Shown here piece after piece: positions 23,991 through 36,775 of a DNA stretch of 64,000 nucleotides. Source of the stretch: Dioscorea cayenensis subsp. rotundata. Its lineage: Eukaryota > Streptophyta > Magnoliopsida > Dioscoreales > Dioscoreaceae. The stretch spans positions 28,282,420 to 28,346,419 of the forward strand of contig NC_052477.1 in the NCBI RefSeq assembly GCF_009730915.1, given 5' to 3'. The notes beneath the pieces are model-generated. The model was not told the DNA's origin. It did no database searches and saw only the letters and a program-made list of their open reading frames with translations. Position numbers and translations under genes: made by a program. Positions within the stretch are counted from its first letter, which is position 1, and every line of letters begins with the position of its first letter.

Positions 23991-26362
23991 CATTTTTTTT
24001 TTTTTAAGCACACCCACAACTCACTTTTGATCTATGCACATATAGTATACTACTAAGCCAATCTTGGAATCCAAAATGTTGCAACAGTACTACCTACACA
24101 TATAGATACATACACACATGTTCTTTCTATAGTTAGCTGTTAATTTTTGTTTTCTTAGTTGATGTAAGTAATCTAGCATTGGACACTTTCCCCAAACTAT
24201 TGATCATGTGCGAATTGCTTCCCCTTCCTTTGAACCACAATGCCCTGGTTCTCTATGGCAATGTTAGTGACAAGGTCATCACCATCAGTTTACCTCCAAA
24301 GCCAAGGTTGCACCATTTTTCCACCAAAATCAGGTGATTTCTATCTCCTCTGAATTCACAATTTCTTCAATTTTGATATCTAGTTGCCAATTATACTTCT
24401 CAAAGAGGTTGCCTCAAACTCCAAGGCAACTTGGTGTGGACCATGAAGGGTTTATACACAATAAGTTCAGGTAGCCTTATCTTGTTTTCTTGACTACAGA
24501 ATTGGAGTTATGGTTGATAACTGCGTTCTCTCAAATTAGTTATAAACCATTTTGCCATTGTGTTCAGATTTCTAGTGAAACCATATATTGCAAACGGTGA
24601 TGTATTGCAAACCTCATCAATTTTAGTTATACATGCTGACAGAAGGTTTCTCATAGGCATTCACAAGATTATTTCATCACTTGGAATTGTTGCAAATTGG
24701 CTTCTTCAAGAAGTTAAGTTATATACAAGAACATTCACTAGAAACCAAAACATGTTCTGATTGAGTAATTCAAAATAAGCCACATTTGCAACTTTAGGCA
24801 CCAGAATCAACTCTGCATTTGAACATCCAAGTACCAAAATTCCATGATTGTAACCATAGATCAGACTACCTAACTTATGCTGATTTGTTCCCTAGCTAGT
24901 TTAGTAGCATCCCTCCTTTGCAAGATCTTATATCCTCAGTACAAAATAAAAAGGCAAAAGTATATATATAGCACAGACTTTGAAGCAAACTTGAGTCTAG
25001 GAAACAGAGGAATGCTTAGTTTTCTTTTTTTATTCACATAGCCAGCATTTTATGCTGAAAAAAAAAGTGCTACACAACGTCTGCTCTAGTTGGGTGCACG
25101 TCTTGTTGTTGCATTGATTATTTACTTTTTACATGGTCAACGTTTGATATCTGTTATTAATTAATGACCAGAACCTTAATATGTATATATAGTTCTTCAT
25201 ACATTTTTTGAATTGGGTATAATGATGATGGCTTTGTTGAACTTTGAAGAGTGGGCACCAACCCACTCTGAAAAGCTCATTTTCATGGGATGATTTGATG
25301 ATTGCAATCTGACAAGCATATATCATAGTTTAGGAACTAATTAATTACCATGTTATTTAATAACAAAGTCATGCCAACTTTAAGTGTCAACTATCCGCGT
25401 CCATTTTGATGCGTCTCATCCATACACGTTTAGTGGTGTTCTTTTCATATCATCTGTAAACAATATACAAAAAAGTTATCATACTTTGGTCGCTTTCAGC
25501 TACCGTCAATGGTCTTCAATTAGATGTGTTTTAATTGTATATCTATATGAAATCTATGATGAGTGTTCATATTATTGGGATTGGTAATTTGATGGGTAAT
25601 AGAAAGGGGGTAGTGTTTTTTTTTTTTTATTCATGGATAAAGACCTCATACAAAGTGGTATGGATTCTTTTTTTTATTAAAAAAAAACAAACAAACAAAC
25701 AAACGAAGAGTAGGTGAGTTTTGGCCGTAGCGGAATTTTGATTTGAAGTATTAAATTTTAATTTAATAATACTATTTAATATAATATAACTTTTAGGTAA
25801 TTTTTTTTTCCCAAATAACAGTGTTAATAATAATTTTTTGTATTGATTTATAAAGCTAAGTTTGTGGGATAAATTCCAATCTCTTTTTGTTTTTTTTTGT
25901 GTATTTGGTACAGTTGACCTTAAATCAGATTAAACCGATATTGACACCATCTTAAAAATAATTTATTTAGAAGTAAAAAACGTTTGACATAATATTGTTG
26001 AATCTCAATATATTAACAATAATGAGTAATTATTAATTATAACAATTTTGCAAAAGATAATTGCTTGCTTGTGTACGAAAAGACTTGCTATTGTCTACAT
26101 GTGAAAACTATAACTGTTTGCATGCCGGAAAATTGTTCAAAAATAACCCCAAATATATTTTTTTTTCCCAAATATATTTATCACAGAAAAGTGTCTTAAA
26201 AAATTTGCATTTTATAAGATTTTCTTAGGTAACTTTTCATAATGAAAAAAATAAATAAATAAACACGTTCTGTTAAAGGATATCAATAAAAGTGTACACT
26301 AGTTTTATTTTGATCTTTTATGACGGCTTTCGGTTGTGGAAGACTCTAGAGGCAACTTTCAT

Positions 26363-26397
<35 letters not shown>

Positions 26398-26660
26398 TAT
26401 GTAGACACGTATAATTGTGGACAAAATTGACCAAAAGTGAAATAGTCCATTTGGAGGCCTTGCCAATATACCTCTCTTTGTTTCTTTCTATTTTTTTTTA
26501 ATTTTTTTAGATTTTTCCCAATCCAACTCATTCCACTTGGAGAGCACCACAACTCCATTATTGCTTGCACAAAATACTAATCTTATCTGCCAGTTGCTAG
26601 GTTTTAATATTCAGATACAAAGGGAAGAAAACTTATTTTTCATCCAGACTTTACATTGTT
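23991..26660. other. Intergenic DNA, no gene recognised
   Basis: Mostly AT-rich. A less AT-rich patch at about 24180-24720 contains short frames such as NALVLYGNVSDKVITISLPP but no family I recognise; it may be an old repeat. A (TA)n tract lies at about 26366-26392. Confidence 0.5.
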
Positions 26661-28261
26661 CCTCAGATTCATAAAAAATAGGGAAAATTCTTTATTCGCA
26701 CCAGTAATTTTCAAAAGCTTCACTAAAAACCACTCCTCTTTTCACTTTACACGACCGGTGAGCCCTTGGTTAGTGTTTAACTTCACTTTCTACTCTAGTT
26801 CAGCCTGAATGGGATTCAGTGTTGTCGAAATCCAGTTTTTCTGCGAAAATGGTGGGAAAGGGAAGCAGCCTAGAATCGCATCGTGTTCAGCCTTTTTGAA
26901 GGGACTTTTCTGCTGGTTTCGATGAGACGATGCTGAGGGTTCACATTACATCTTGTTATTCTCGCTCGTTATCATACCCAGAAATATATAAATCGGTTTC
27001 TCGAGCAGAAAAATGAAATTGATTTCCAGTCGGATTGGTCAGTGCTTCATCTTCAAAATGAGTGCGTAGTCGATTTTATTGTCGAGCGGAGCGTATGCCG
27101 TTGTAAATCTTCGTTTATGGTTGTAAAAGTTGTATTACGACGAGGAAAACGATGAATTACTGACGAGTTCGTTTCGTTATAATGTTCTTCTCGTTTATGG
27201 TTTCATCTATTTGTATATTTTTAAATAATGTTTAACTATTTGCTATTATCCGGGTTTAAATATTTTACTAATATGTTTAATAATTGTCGTATCCAGGTTT
27301 TAATACTTCAGTCTCAGTTTAGCGTTATCTTTACGTGTATAACTGATTCATAAGCGTGTAAATTCTCAGAAAGTCTGCGTAAAAGCGGTGATCTTTTTCG
27401 TTTGATCACGAGATTGTTGGCATGTGTGGCGTGGCGGTCGTGAGGTTATGGTATCCGTGCGTAAGAATTAATGGCGGCATTAATTCTTATGCTGCGATCA
27501 ACTCATTCCGAACACGGATTCGTTCTCGTCGGTCGATGTCGGCCGTCTGTCGTTTAACTTTTTCTCGGGATCTGAAGAGTCGACGCTTGTGGACTTCACG
27601 CATAAATAGCAGGAAGAACACTCACGTGAATGACCAGCTCATAAAGTCAGTCCTCATCGTCATCCTCACTCGCTCACTCCTCCTCTTCCTCACTCTTCCC
27701 GTGAGACTGACCGCTCTATCACGAAAGGATGTTTGGTGAGCCTTCTTCCTATCTTGAGAATCGATTAGCCGTGTCACTGAAGCTAGTTAAACTATCTTTT
27801 CACCTTGATAGCGAAGTCCTCTCATAATTGCTGAATCACGAGAGGATTCTCCGGTGATGGATGACGGGAAAGCGATTAAGAGAGCATTCGACTTGGGTAT
27901 GAAAAGAAAGTTTTTCGTATATTGCGTGATTGCGGAGGATTCTCTAGAGGAGGAGATCAGTAAACATCCTTTAAAAGCGATGTTGACATTTACCGCTTGA
28001 GACTTTTACGATTAGCGTTTAAGAAAATGACGTCGGGTGTACAAGTGATTACGTTCTATGTTTAACTTCTCGAGGATCGTCGTTTTAAAAGTCCTACCGT
28101 GACACGTTTGATTAATAGTCGTTTTCGTGAGATGTGTGTTGTTTAACGCTTTTTAATGTTGTACGTTTTGCGGGTTCGAAGTTGATGCGCTTGTTATGCA
28201 ACCATGTGAGCGTTCGAATGTCGGAACGACTTGTTTCGTTATCACGAGTCGAGTCAGTGAG

Positions 28262-28376
28262 TGTCAATCCGAAGCGGGACGTTGTAAATGTTGTAAATGT
28301 TGTAAATCTTTTGTAAAATGTTGTAAATGTTGTAAATCTTTGTAAATGTTGTAAATGTTGTAAATCTTTTATAAAT
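28262..28376. repeat. Short-period TGTAAATGT repeat
   Basis: About ten direct copies of a 9-12 base unit (TTGTAAATG or TTGTAAATCTT) lie just where the right-hand contig would begin to overlap (36776). A low-complexity array like this could be why the contig end stopped there. Confidence 0.8.
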
Positions 28377-31300
28377 AAAAGCGAAACAATCGTATTTGAC
28401 GTGAACTTACGAAATTTAAGCAGAGACCTAGTAAAAAAACGATGTGGGAAACAAAAAGAGCGTCGTTGTAAACAATAGAAAAAAGTTAAACAATACTCGA
28501 GTTACTCTTTAAACAATGACAGCGGTGTTTAGAAAATACGTAAATATGTTTTAAAGCGGTGACCAGGAGGGTACCCATCTAGCGACGCGTTGTCCGAGTG
28601 AAAGCATTGATTTAAACAGATAACATATTATTTACGTGATATAGACTTTAGTTAAGCAGGTTAACCGTTATTTTTAAACACTATATGTATACTGTTTAAG
28701 CATAAAAAGCAGCCGTTTACCGAGAGACTCATGTTGAGTTGAGAACTTTCATTCGAACGATGACGACATGTCTTCCTCGCGACGATGACGTATATTTCCC
28801 TTTTTGCCCTTTGAGGATGGAGGGAAAAATACGGCCAAATCAGCGTCGCGTCTAATCTAACCTCTATCGACTAGATGCGTACTTTTTGTTTGCTGATTAC
28901 ATTGCTTTGTTTGTACTTGCTACATCTTCTACTTAACTCCTTGTCGTCTTCGTTTTTGTTCTTCGATTTCGTTTTGGTTTATGTCGATTTTGGTTTTTCG
29001 TGGATATATTATGGAGAGTTTTTGTGGTATTGCTAGATTGACGGGGGAGGGAAAGAGTGCTAATGTTGCAGCTCGAGACTTCTTAGGGAATTGGTGTTAG
29101 TGCGAGATATGTGAGCGATGGGGTCTCGAAGTTTCTCTTGATCGAGGGTTAAGTTCATCACACGGATGGATATAAAGCAGGTTTTGCCGATAAAGCTGAT
29201 GTTGACTTCACAGTCGGATGATGTCGCGATCGACTCCGTCTTGAAATGTCTTTGTAGTTGATCTTTGTCGTCGAGGGCCGAGAAAAATAGTGCCGTTGCG
29301 AATCCTAATGAAAGCGAGGTTTTACGTTTAGCCAAGTTCCCTTTTCTTTAATTATTTCGGTTATGCAGGGGTCGTTATTGTTTAAATATATAAGTCGTAT
29401 TTGGTTAACGTATTATACTAGTCCTACGTTATTAGTTAATTGTTTAAGTATTTAATTTAACGTTTAACTGTTATCGTTATCAGCTTAAACATTATATTCT
29501 CAAAAGCTTAATATATTGATCTTTTCAGTTTAGTGAAGTGTTGGCGAATTGATTCTGAGGTGCTCCCATTCGTCCCAGCTAGGTGACCATGGCGGTGTGG
29601 GATGTCTTGCACTCCTCGTCGGATCATTACGAAGTGTTGATCGTTGGATATTGAGTCGGCGTTTTTGGCCAGTGTCGAACATTTCGAGGGATGTACTTGA
29701 TAAATCGATCGAAAAGGAATTTTGACTTAATTCGTAAAAGCGAAAAACATCGAGTGGTGTGGAATCTTGTCTGCCGATGGTTTGTCGTTAAGCAACCGTC
29801 GTCGAAAAGGTATAACAAAAAATACTGAGGAATCGAGACAATCAACACGTCGCACTTGCGGTGGTGGCGTGGGTTGGCGTCATCAAAGCGTCGAAATGGG
29901 TTAGCGCCGCGGTGATTGACTCGAGGGCCGAATCCCTTGTCGCTGAGGCCGTCGACATTCGAGAAGGACGTGTTGGGGAACATGGTGTCCAGCACTACCG
30001 TCCAAGCGAGGGCTTGGTTGGGAAAAAGCGTGCGGGTGGTCCTCGGCGGCGGTGACGTCTCCGACTATGTTGTTTGCTTTGGTATGTGGATAAAGGTGGG
30101 TCGAGACGAATCCGGCAGGGCGTTGCGATCGTGGAGAGAGCGGTGATCGTTTTTAAAGCGTGCGTTCTTTTTCTTCGTGAGCGTGTATTGTGGGATTGAG
30201 AGGGCTTCGCGAGGCCGGCTAACTCATTTCTCGATGGTACCCGCCTCGCTTGGAAAATATCGGGGTACACTCTTTGGGTGCCACGGGGAAGATAGTAACG
30301 ATGGTTTTTCCGTCGCCTGGTATGTAGTCGGCAGCGAGGCCGATGCGATTGGACTTAGTTCGCTATCTAAGTTGGGCGTGCCTTATCACAGGGTGGAGAT
30401 TATCATGAGATAATTACCTTCGTGTCGGACGAGTCAAGGGCCTTGTTAAGCGCGTGATGCGGAGTCTTCCCTTCTTCGCATGCGTCATCTTGTCTTGACG
30501 TTTGGAGCGATTTTATGAAAGCGATGTCGGGACTTGGGAAGGCGTTGAGGGAGAGTCTTTGAGTCATATGCTTCCGCGTTGCGTGGGCGTCCACGGCTAA
30601 AGATTTGATGATCTGAGTGAGATGAGCTGCGAGTACGTATCGACTGGCTCGTCGTTTGGTTGATTAATCGTCGGATATGGCGTTTAATTGAGATGTATCG
30701 TTCGGGAGGTGATCGTTGGGGTGAGATGTATTCGAGGCGTCAGCGGAGTCGTTCGATGCTTGGATCAAGGAAGCTCGTCGTTTCAGCGGTGGCGAAAATG
30801 GTCGACTCAGTGAAGGTCGTGAATGTTGATTTACATGCAACGTTTTAGTATTACCCTTTAAAGCGTTCTCGATCTTTGTTTTAATTACACTTTTCGACTT
30901 TAAATATTAATCGTTTCGTTTATTTAATTCTGATAATGTTTAAACATGTTGTGAAGTTATTTAACCAGTCATTTGTCTTTGTTTAACCTTATTTGCTGAG
31001 TTCGAGTTGATGCAGCGTTGTTATGTGCTGAGTGACGACGACGAGATGGGAGACCTACTTATGCCCGGGACAGTACATTCGAAGTTAGAGATCATTGTTG
31101 AGGACGGTACGAAATCTTGCGTGTTGATCGTTGTGTGCGATGATCGTTGCGAAGTCGATTGACGATCGCGACAACTCAGTGGATCTAGCCATCGAGGACT
31201 TGTTACGTATGTCGGAAGGTGAGCAAGTTTATGGTATCCCTTACTGAACATGCTTGCAATGGCAGCAATGTCGAAACAGACGCTGCGTCGTCGATTTATG

Positions 31301-31659
31301 GCGGGTGCCACGCGTCGACAATTCTGGCGGCGTCTGAGGAGCTATATTCCCATGCACGCGATAGCGGGTGCCTTGAGCGAAATCGTGAGCTTCGTTCTGC
31401 GGCCTTTGTGACTAGAAAGCTGACTGGCGGCCTAGGCGAAAAGAGGATCGAGTCATGGCGTTTGATGTCCGCGAGTTACATTGCGGCTGGCGCGAGGATG
31501 CGAGTCGTCGATCGGCGATCTTCTGATGAAGCGCCATCGCCACTAAGCGTTGATAATAAGCAAGCGATGGCGGAAAGCATTGTGTGTATTTATAGCGAAT
31601 TGAATGTATTCTGGCGGAGCGTTGTTATTTTAACAGGATCTGCTGTAATTTGAAATATT

Positions 31660-32175
31660 TTCGTTTGATGTTTAAAGCGATATATGGTATATTTAAACAA
31701 TGAAGCGAATGTACACTACTTCTGTTACGTAAATTAAGCAATGAAATGGCGCGAATGAAATTTAGCACTGCGCTTCTGATTGAAAAGCAAGCAAAATTTA
31801 CATTGAGATAGCTCTGAGTCGTGTTTCTTGAAAACAAAAAGCAATGAGATTGAATTGTGTATTGATGAAAGCGACTTTCCGTGTTGGTTAAGCAATAAGT
31901 CGTTCGTTTTAAAAGCAGGAAAGTGTTATTTTTAAGCGGGTGCAGCGTAATTTGAAATATTTAAAGCGATGTTTTAAAGCGATATATACTATATTTAAAC
32001 GATGAAAGTGGAAATGTGCGATCTCAGCGATAAATTAAGCGATGAAATAAAAAGCCCGAGATGGAATTTAACCCGCTACGATTCAAAACAAACAAAAATT
32101 TCGTTAAGATATCTGCTCGTGTTCTTGAACAGCGAAAACAATGAGATTGAATTTGTCGAGGTTACATTTGAAAAA
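31660..32175. repeat. Internal ~300-bp duplication (left version)
   Basis: GATGTTTAAAGCGATATATGG at 31668 (first 18 bases matching) recurs as GATGTTTTAAAGCGATATAT at 31968, and the following about 200 bp also align (GAAATTTAGC / GAATTTAACC, then CAAAATTTAC / CAAAAATTTCG). The period is about 300 bp. The same pair is present in the right-hand version at 40097 and 40391, so the duplication predates or underlies both versions. Confidence 0.75.
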
Positions 32176-35100
32176 CAAAATTGACGATCGGATATCTGAG
32201 ACGTATGATTCAGCAATTGCAGCTTGTAATGACCGCACTGTAATCGTGGACGCAATATTGCCCTCCCTCATAAGTATCACGGAGTGCTTGTCCGTGTCCC
32301 GAGGGTGAGAGCGATCATCTGCGAGTGGCAAGTAACTCTCCTTTTGCAGTAATTGCTTTCGATAAACCCGCGTAATGGCGTGAGCGGTAGCGATCGGCCG
32401 CTTCCTTGTTTTAGGCGTGGGGTTTTACGTAGCCGTGATGCGGCCGGGTACTGCTGAGTCGCCGACTACGCCCGAACTCCATGCTCGACACATAGGTCGA
32501 GATAGATTCATTAGTCGAGATATCTGAGTCGAGATTAGAATCTGGGATTTAAATACCAAAGCAGATGATGTCCGGACGTAATTAAAGAACTTACCATGTC
32601 CATGGCGTCCTTATCGTGCCGAGACGTGAAGAATAATGCACTGTATTCTTGTTTATCGTTATCAAAATCAGACGCAGCGACGTAGAAGTGGTAATTCATG
32701 ATTATCCGGGAGGATGACAATTTGAGACTTCATGCGAGGTTGCCTTGACGGCATCGATCCTAGCCATAGGTGATGTCGTATGCGTAAATCCTGCTTTGCG
32801 CATGCGCCAATGTAAGTCGATGATGGGCAGCGCTTCTATGAGATATGGCTCTTTTTCTCGGCGACTTTTTGTATTATGCATCTGGCGTCCCGTCGCATCA
32901 TCGAGTGACCATCCTCCTTCCACTCAGCCGTGTATAACTAGTCAGCGTGTGGTCAGCGGCAGTCGTTCTTCCACTGCACAGGTCTTGGGATTAAAGCGAT
33001 ACTGATTAGAAGACCTATGTGTCAAATATTTAAATGATATTGTCGAGTTGTTACGTGATATTATATATATAATTAAGCGGTAAGGTGACTTAAATGATAA
33101 CATAATGGTATTAAACACTATTAGGTAATAGTTAAACAACTATGAGAAACTCTTTAAACAATATCGTAAAAAGCGTTACACTACACGATCCGTAGGCGAG
33201 TTGAGGAAGATCCTCATCGACTCCTGCTTCGTGTGTCAAAACGACTGCAGGCCCGACGCATCTCTTCTTCTTGAATCAAAAGCTTTCCGTGATGCGGTCA
33301 AATTTTTGATTAGCGCGATCAAATCTCTCGTTGCTCGGTGGGGTGCTTCGTGCGTCTTCCTTACGATCACGGGGGCGATGAGCGGCAGCGTCAGCTGCGA
33401 ACCACATCCACATTGTTGTTCTTGTTGTGGGTTGTATAGCAACCCGATCTTGAGGGCAACGGCGGCGGCATCGGCCATGAGAACAGCTTCCCTCACGTGG
33501 TTCTTGTTGTGGTGGGATTGTGTCGACTTGGGCTGCAGATCTGCGTCGGCCTCGACGCGGCGGCAGATCGACGATCTTCTCGGCTGGTGAGCCGTGGCAA
33601 ACTCATTGGGAGCAACGCCCTATAACTTGTTCTTGACCTTCGGGGATTGTGTCATCTTTGATCATGCTAATCTGGCGGCCGGTTCAGCGGAGTCGGCGAT
33701 TTCATCGAGAAGAAGTCGGCGACCTTCTCGGCACAGCGGCGCATCATCTACGATGTCCTCCGTCGTGGCCGTGTCGTCAGCGGCCGAGAACTCGATATGA
33801 CGTCGGTAGCTGGATGGTGTTCTTATTGTTTCGTCGTCGGTGGCGGGGGAGCGGAGAGCGATATTGTTCTCCTCTTTTCGCAAAGTCTCTTGAATGTGGC
33901 CGCCTTGGAATGACCTTCCGGAAGTGATGTAGAGTCGGGTAGATCGAATTCCGGCGCCTCGTTCGTCCGGTGCTTCGGTTCTTTCGGGGATGGCGCTTGT
34001 GGGTTGTGAAAACGTCCTTCCGTAGCGCCTCGCGCTGAAGCGAGCCAGAAACTGGTGCGTCAATATCGGCGATGCTGCGTAAGAGTTCGATGCACTTAGC
34101 CCGATGTTACGCGGTAGTGCCCAGCGGTCGGTGCACGTGAGTCGGAGAGGCTGTCGTTGTCGTGGTAGGGGGTTGTTAGCATCTGCCGGGGTAGGGAGGG
34201 CTTCTCGCGTCGAGGAGATCTTGTGCGTGGTGGGGTACGGAAGTAGGAGAGCGGCGAGTCCGGTAGCGATGAAAGCTGCTCTGCTCATCTGCCTTCGAGC
34301 GAGTGGTTCGGGAGACGATGGCGTCCATCCGTCCGGTTGGCGCCAACAAATATTGCTTCTTCGAGCGTTCGGCGGGCAAGTTTCGGAAAGCTAGCGTATG
34401 ATAAGCCGAGCAATTTCGGTGAGATCATTCGATTTTAAAAGCTATAGCTATATATTTAAGCGTTGATAGAATATAATTAAGCGGAGAACAAAATATTTAA
34501 GCAGGTTATGAATAATAGTTAAGCGGTGAAATCACCTAGGATTAAGCGCTAAATAAAAATGTTTAAGCGTTAAAGACTTATGTAGAGCAGGTGTCCGTGA
34601 ATTTATTCTTATCTCTTTTTCCGATGACGATGATCAAGCTCGTTTACTACCCGAAATCGCTTGCCCAGGTAGAGGTGCTTTTCGGCGTAGTAGCGGCATC
34701 CTTGGGATCTTCGCAGAAGCGGACTTTCTTACCGTTGGGTCAGGTAACTCGTAAAAGCCAGGGCTGATTAAAGCGGCCGTAGAGCGACCACTTAATGTCA
34801 CCCTGTGTTGAGTGCTTAGCTGCGCAGCATCTATCGCTGCGCTCGGGCGTGCGTGGAACTATCCTCCCGTAGAGCGCTTGACAGTGCCTGCTTATGCGTG
34901 TCGCCCCATGGTGAGTCATCGTGCCGTAGTCACAGCGATCGGTTCGGGCCAGAGCGCGATGTGTTTGGGAAGAGGAATCTGTCGTGGAATCACATCGTCG
35001 GGGTTTGACGGTACTATCTTCTCCCTCGGCCAGACAAGTTCTTGCAGCAGTGCTCTTGATGGAATCTACAGTGATACTGCTCGTGGGTGCTGATGAATCT

Positions 35101-35775
35101 GCGTGGCCCGAGCGTGGCAGCAGTTTCTTCGTACGAGCGGCTGCGTCGCCATACTTAGCGGTGACCAAACGAGGGGCCATCTTGGTCTGAAACTCGGCCG
35201 AGGCTCCCGATCTTATTGGTGCGACCGTCGTTCCTTTGCGAAGGATCGAAGAGCTCTTCTTGGTATATGGCTTCGACTCGGTGAAAGTGACGGTGTCCTT
35301 GAATAATCTCGATTATCGGTCGTTTAACTTTATTAGATTTAAGGTCTCTTGTTGGTGTGAGTGTATAGCATTAACTTGGTTGGCCGTAATACTGGCTGCG
35401 GTTTGACAAAAGTTTAGCGGAGTATAAGGTTTTGCGGTAAACTACTGGTTATCAAGCGGAGATATAAATGTTAGCAGAGACCCATTTTGTTGAGCGAGGC
35501 GAGTGTTTATGAGTGACGTGTTGTTGTATGTTTTTCTTAAGCGTCGTTTCGTTTGTAGCGCAGTATCAAGCGAAGCGGGATGTACATTTATATATTACAC
35601 AAATCATATGATGAAGAAGCTATTGTAGTGTATACGTTGAATGCAAAACAAAACAAAGCCTGTTGATCTTGGCTAACAAAAGGCAGTAGAAATCCTGTGG
35701 GGCTTGATATCTTCGACAAAAGCAGGGGCCTTGAAAGCAAAGCAAAATCTTTCTTTATGTGAGCAGTTAACATAA

Positions 35776-36775
35776 NNNNNNNNNNNNNNNNNNNNNNNNN
35801 NNNNNNNNNNNNNNNNNNNNNNNNNNNNNNNNNNNNNNNNNNNNNNNNNNNNNNNNNNNNNNNNNNNNNNNNNNNNNNNNNNNNNNNNNNNNNNNNNNNN
35901 NNNNNNNNNNNNNNNNNNNNNNNNNNNNNNNNNNNNNNNNNNNNNNNNNNNNNNNNNNNNNNNNNNNNNNNNNNNNNNNNNNNNNNNNNNNNNNNNNNNN
36001 NNNNNNNNNNNNNNNNNNNNNNNNNNNNNNNNNNNNNNNNNNNNNNNNNNNNNNNNNNNNNNNNNNNNNNNNNNNNNNNNNNNNNNNNNNNNNNNNNNNN
36101 NNNNNNNNNNNNNNNNNNNNNNNNNNNNNNNNNNNNNNNNNNNNNNNNNNNNNNNNNNNNNNNNNNNNNNNNNNNNNNNNNNNNNNNNNNNNNNNNNNNN
36201 NNNNNNNNNNNNNNNNNNNNNNNNNNNNNNNNNNNNNNNNNNNNNNNNNNNNNNNNNNNNNNNNNNNNNNNNNNNNNNNNNNNNNNNNNNNNNNNNNNNN
36301 NNNNNNNNNNNNNNNNNNNNNNNNNNNNNNNNNNNNNNNNNNNNNNNNNNNNNNNNNNNNNNNNNNNNNNNNNNNNNNNNNNNNNNNNNNNNNNNNNNNN
36401 NNNNNNNNNNNNNNNNNNNNNNNNNNNNNNNNNNNNNNNNNNNNNNNNNNNNNNNNNNNNNNNNNNNNNNNNNNNNNNNNNNNNNNNNNNNNNNNNNNNN
36501 NNNNNNNNNNNNNNNNNNNNNNNNNNNNNNNNNNNNNNNNNNNNNNNNNNNNNNNNNNNNNNNNNNNNNNNNNNNNNNNNNNNNNNNNNNNNNNNNNNNN
36601 NNNNNNNNNNNNNNNNNNNNNNNNNNNNNNNNNNNNNNNNNNNNNNNNNNNNNNNNNNNNNNNNNNNNNNNNNNNNNNNNNNNNNNNNNNNNNNNNNNNN
36701 NNNNNNNNNNNNNNNNNNNNNNNNNNNNNNNNNNNNNNNNNNNNNNNNNNNNNNNNNNNNNNNNNNNNNNNNNNN
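35776..36775. other. Assembly gap, exactly 1000 N
   Basis: A run of exactly 1000 Ns, a conventional placeholder for a scaffold gap of unknown size. The open frames that seem to cross it are artefacts of unknown bases. Confidence 0.99.

Larger units (their letters stand above)
26660..35775 (-). other. Anomalous block, left version (G/T-rich), gene-like on the minus strand
   Basis: Sequence from about 28300 to 35775 is a second version of 36776-44290. GC-rich islands (about 28740-29340, 29530-30850, 31000-31640, 32160-32990, 33190-34400, 34610-35330) alternate with AT-rich spacers studded with TTAAAC/TTAAGC words. On the minus strand several islands carry peptides that recur in the other version, for example RMDAI with TTRSKA near 34330 and ALFFTS/ALFFSA followed by DKD near 32640 and 29290. 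Donor-like signals follow two of them (CATG|GTAAGT near 32597, GAAG|GTAATT near 30417). No frame stays open over an island, as expected for error-rich sequence. I do not recognise the product. Sequence before 28300 has no partner because that part falls in the gap of the other version. Confidence 0.4.

Noticed and set aside
31219..31653. 144-codon plus-strand frame in the anomalous block
   Set aside because: The equivalent frame is not maintained in the right-hand version, and the plus strand shows no splice or leader context. A chance frame in error-rich GC sequence is more likely.
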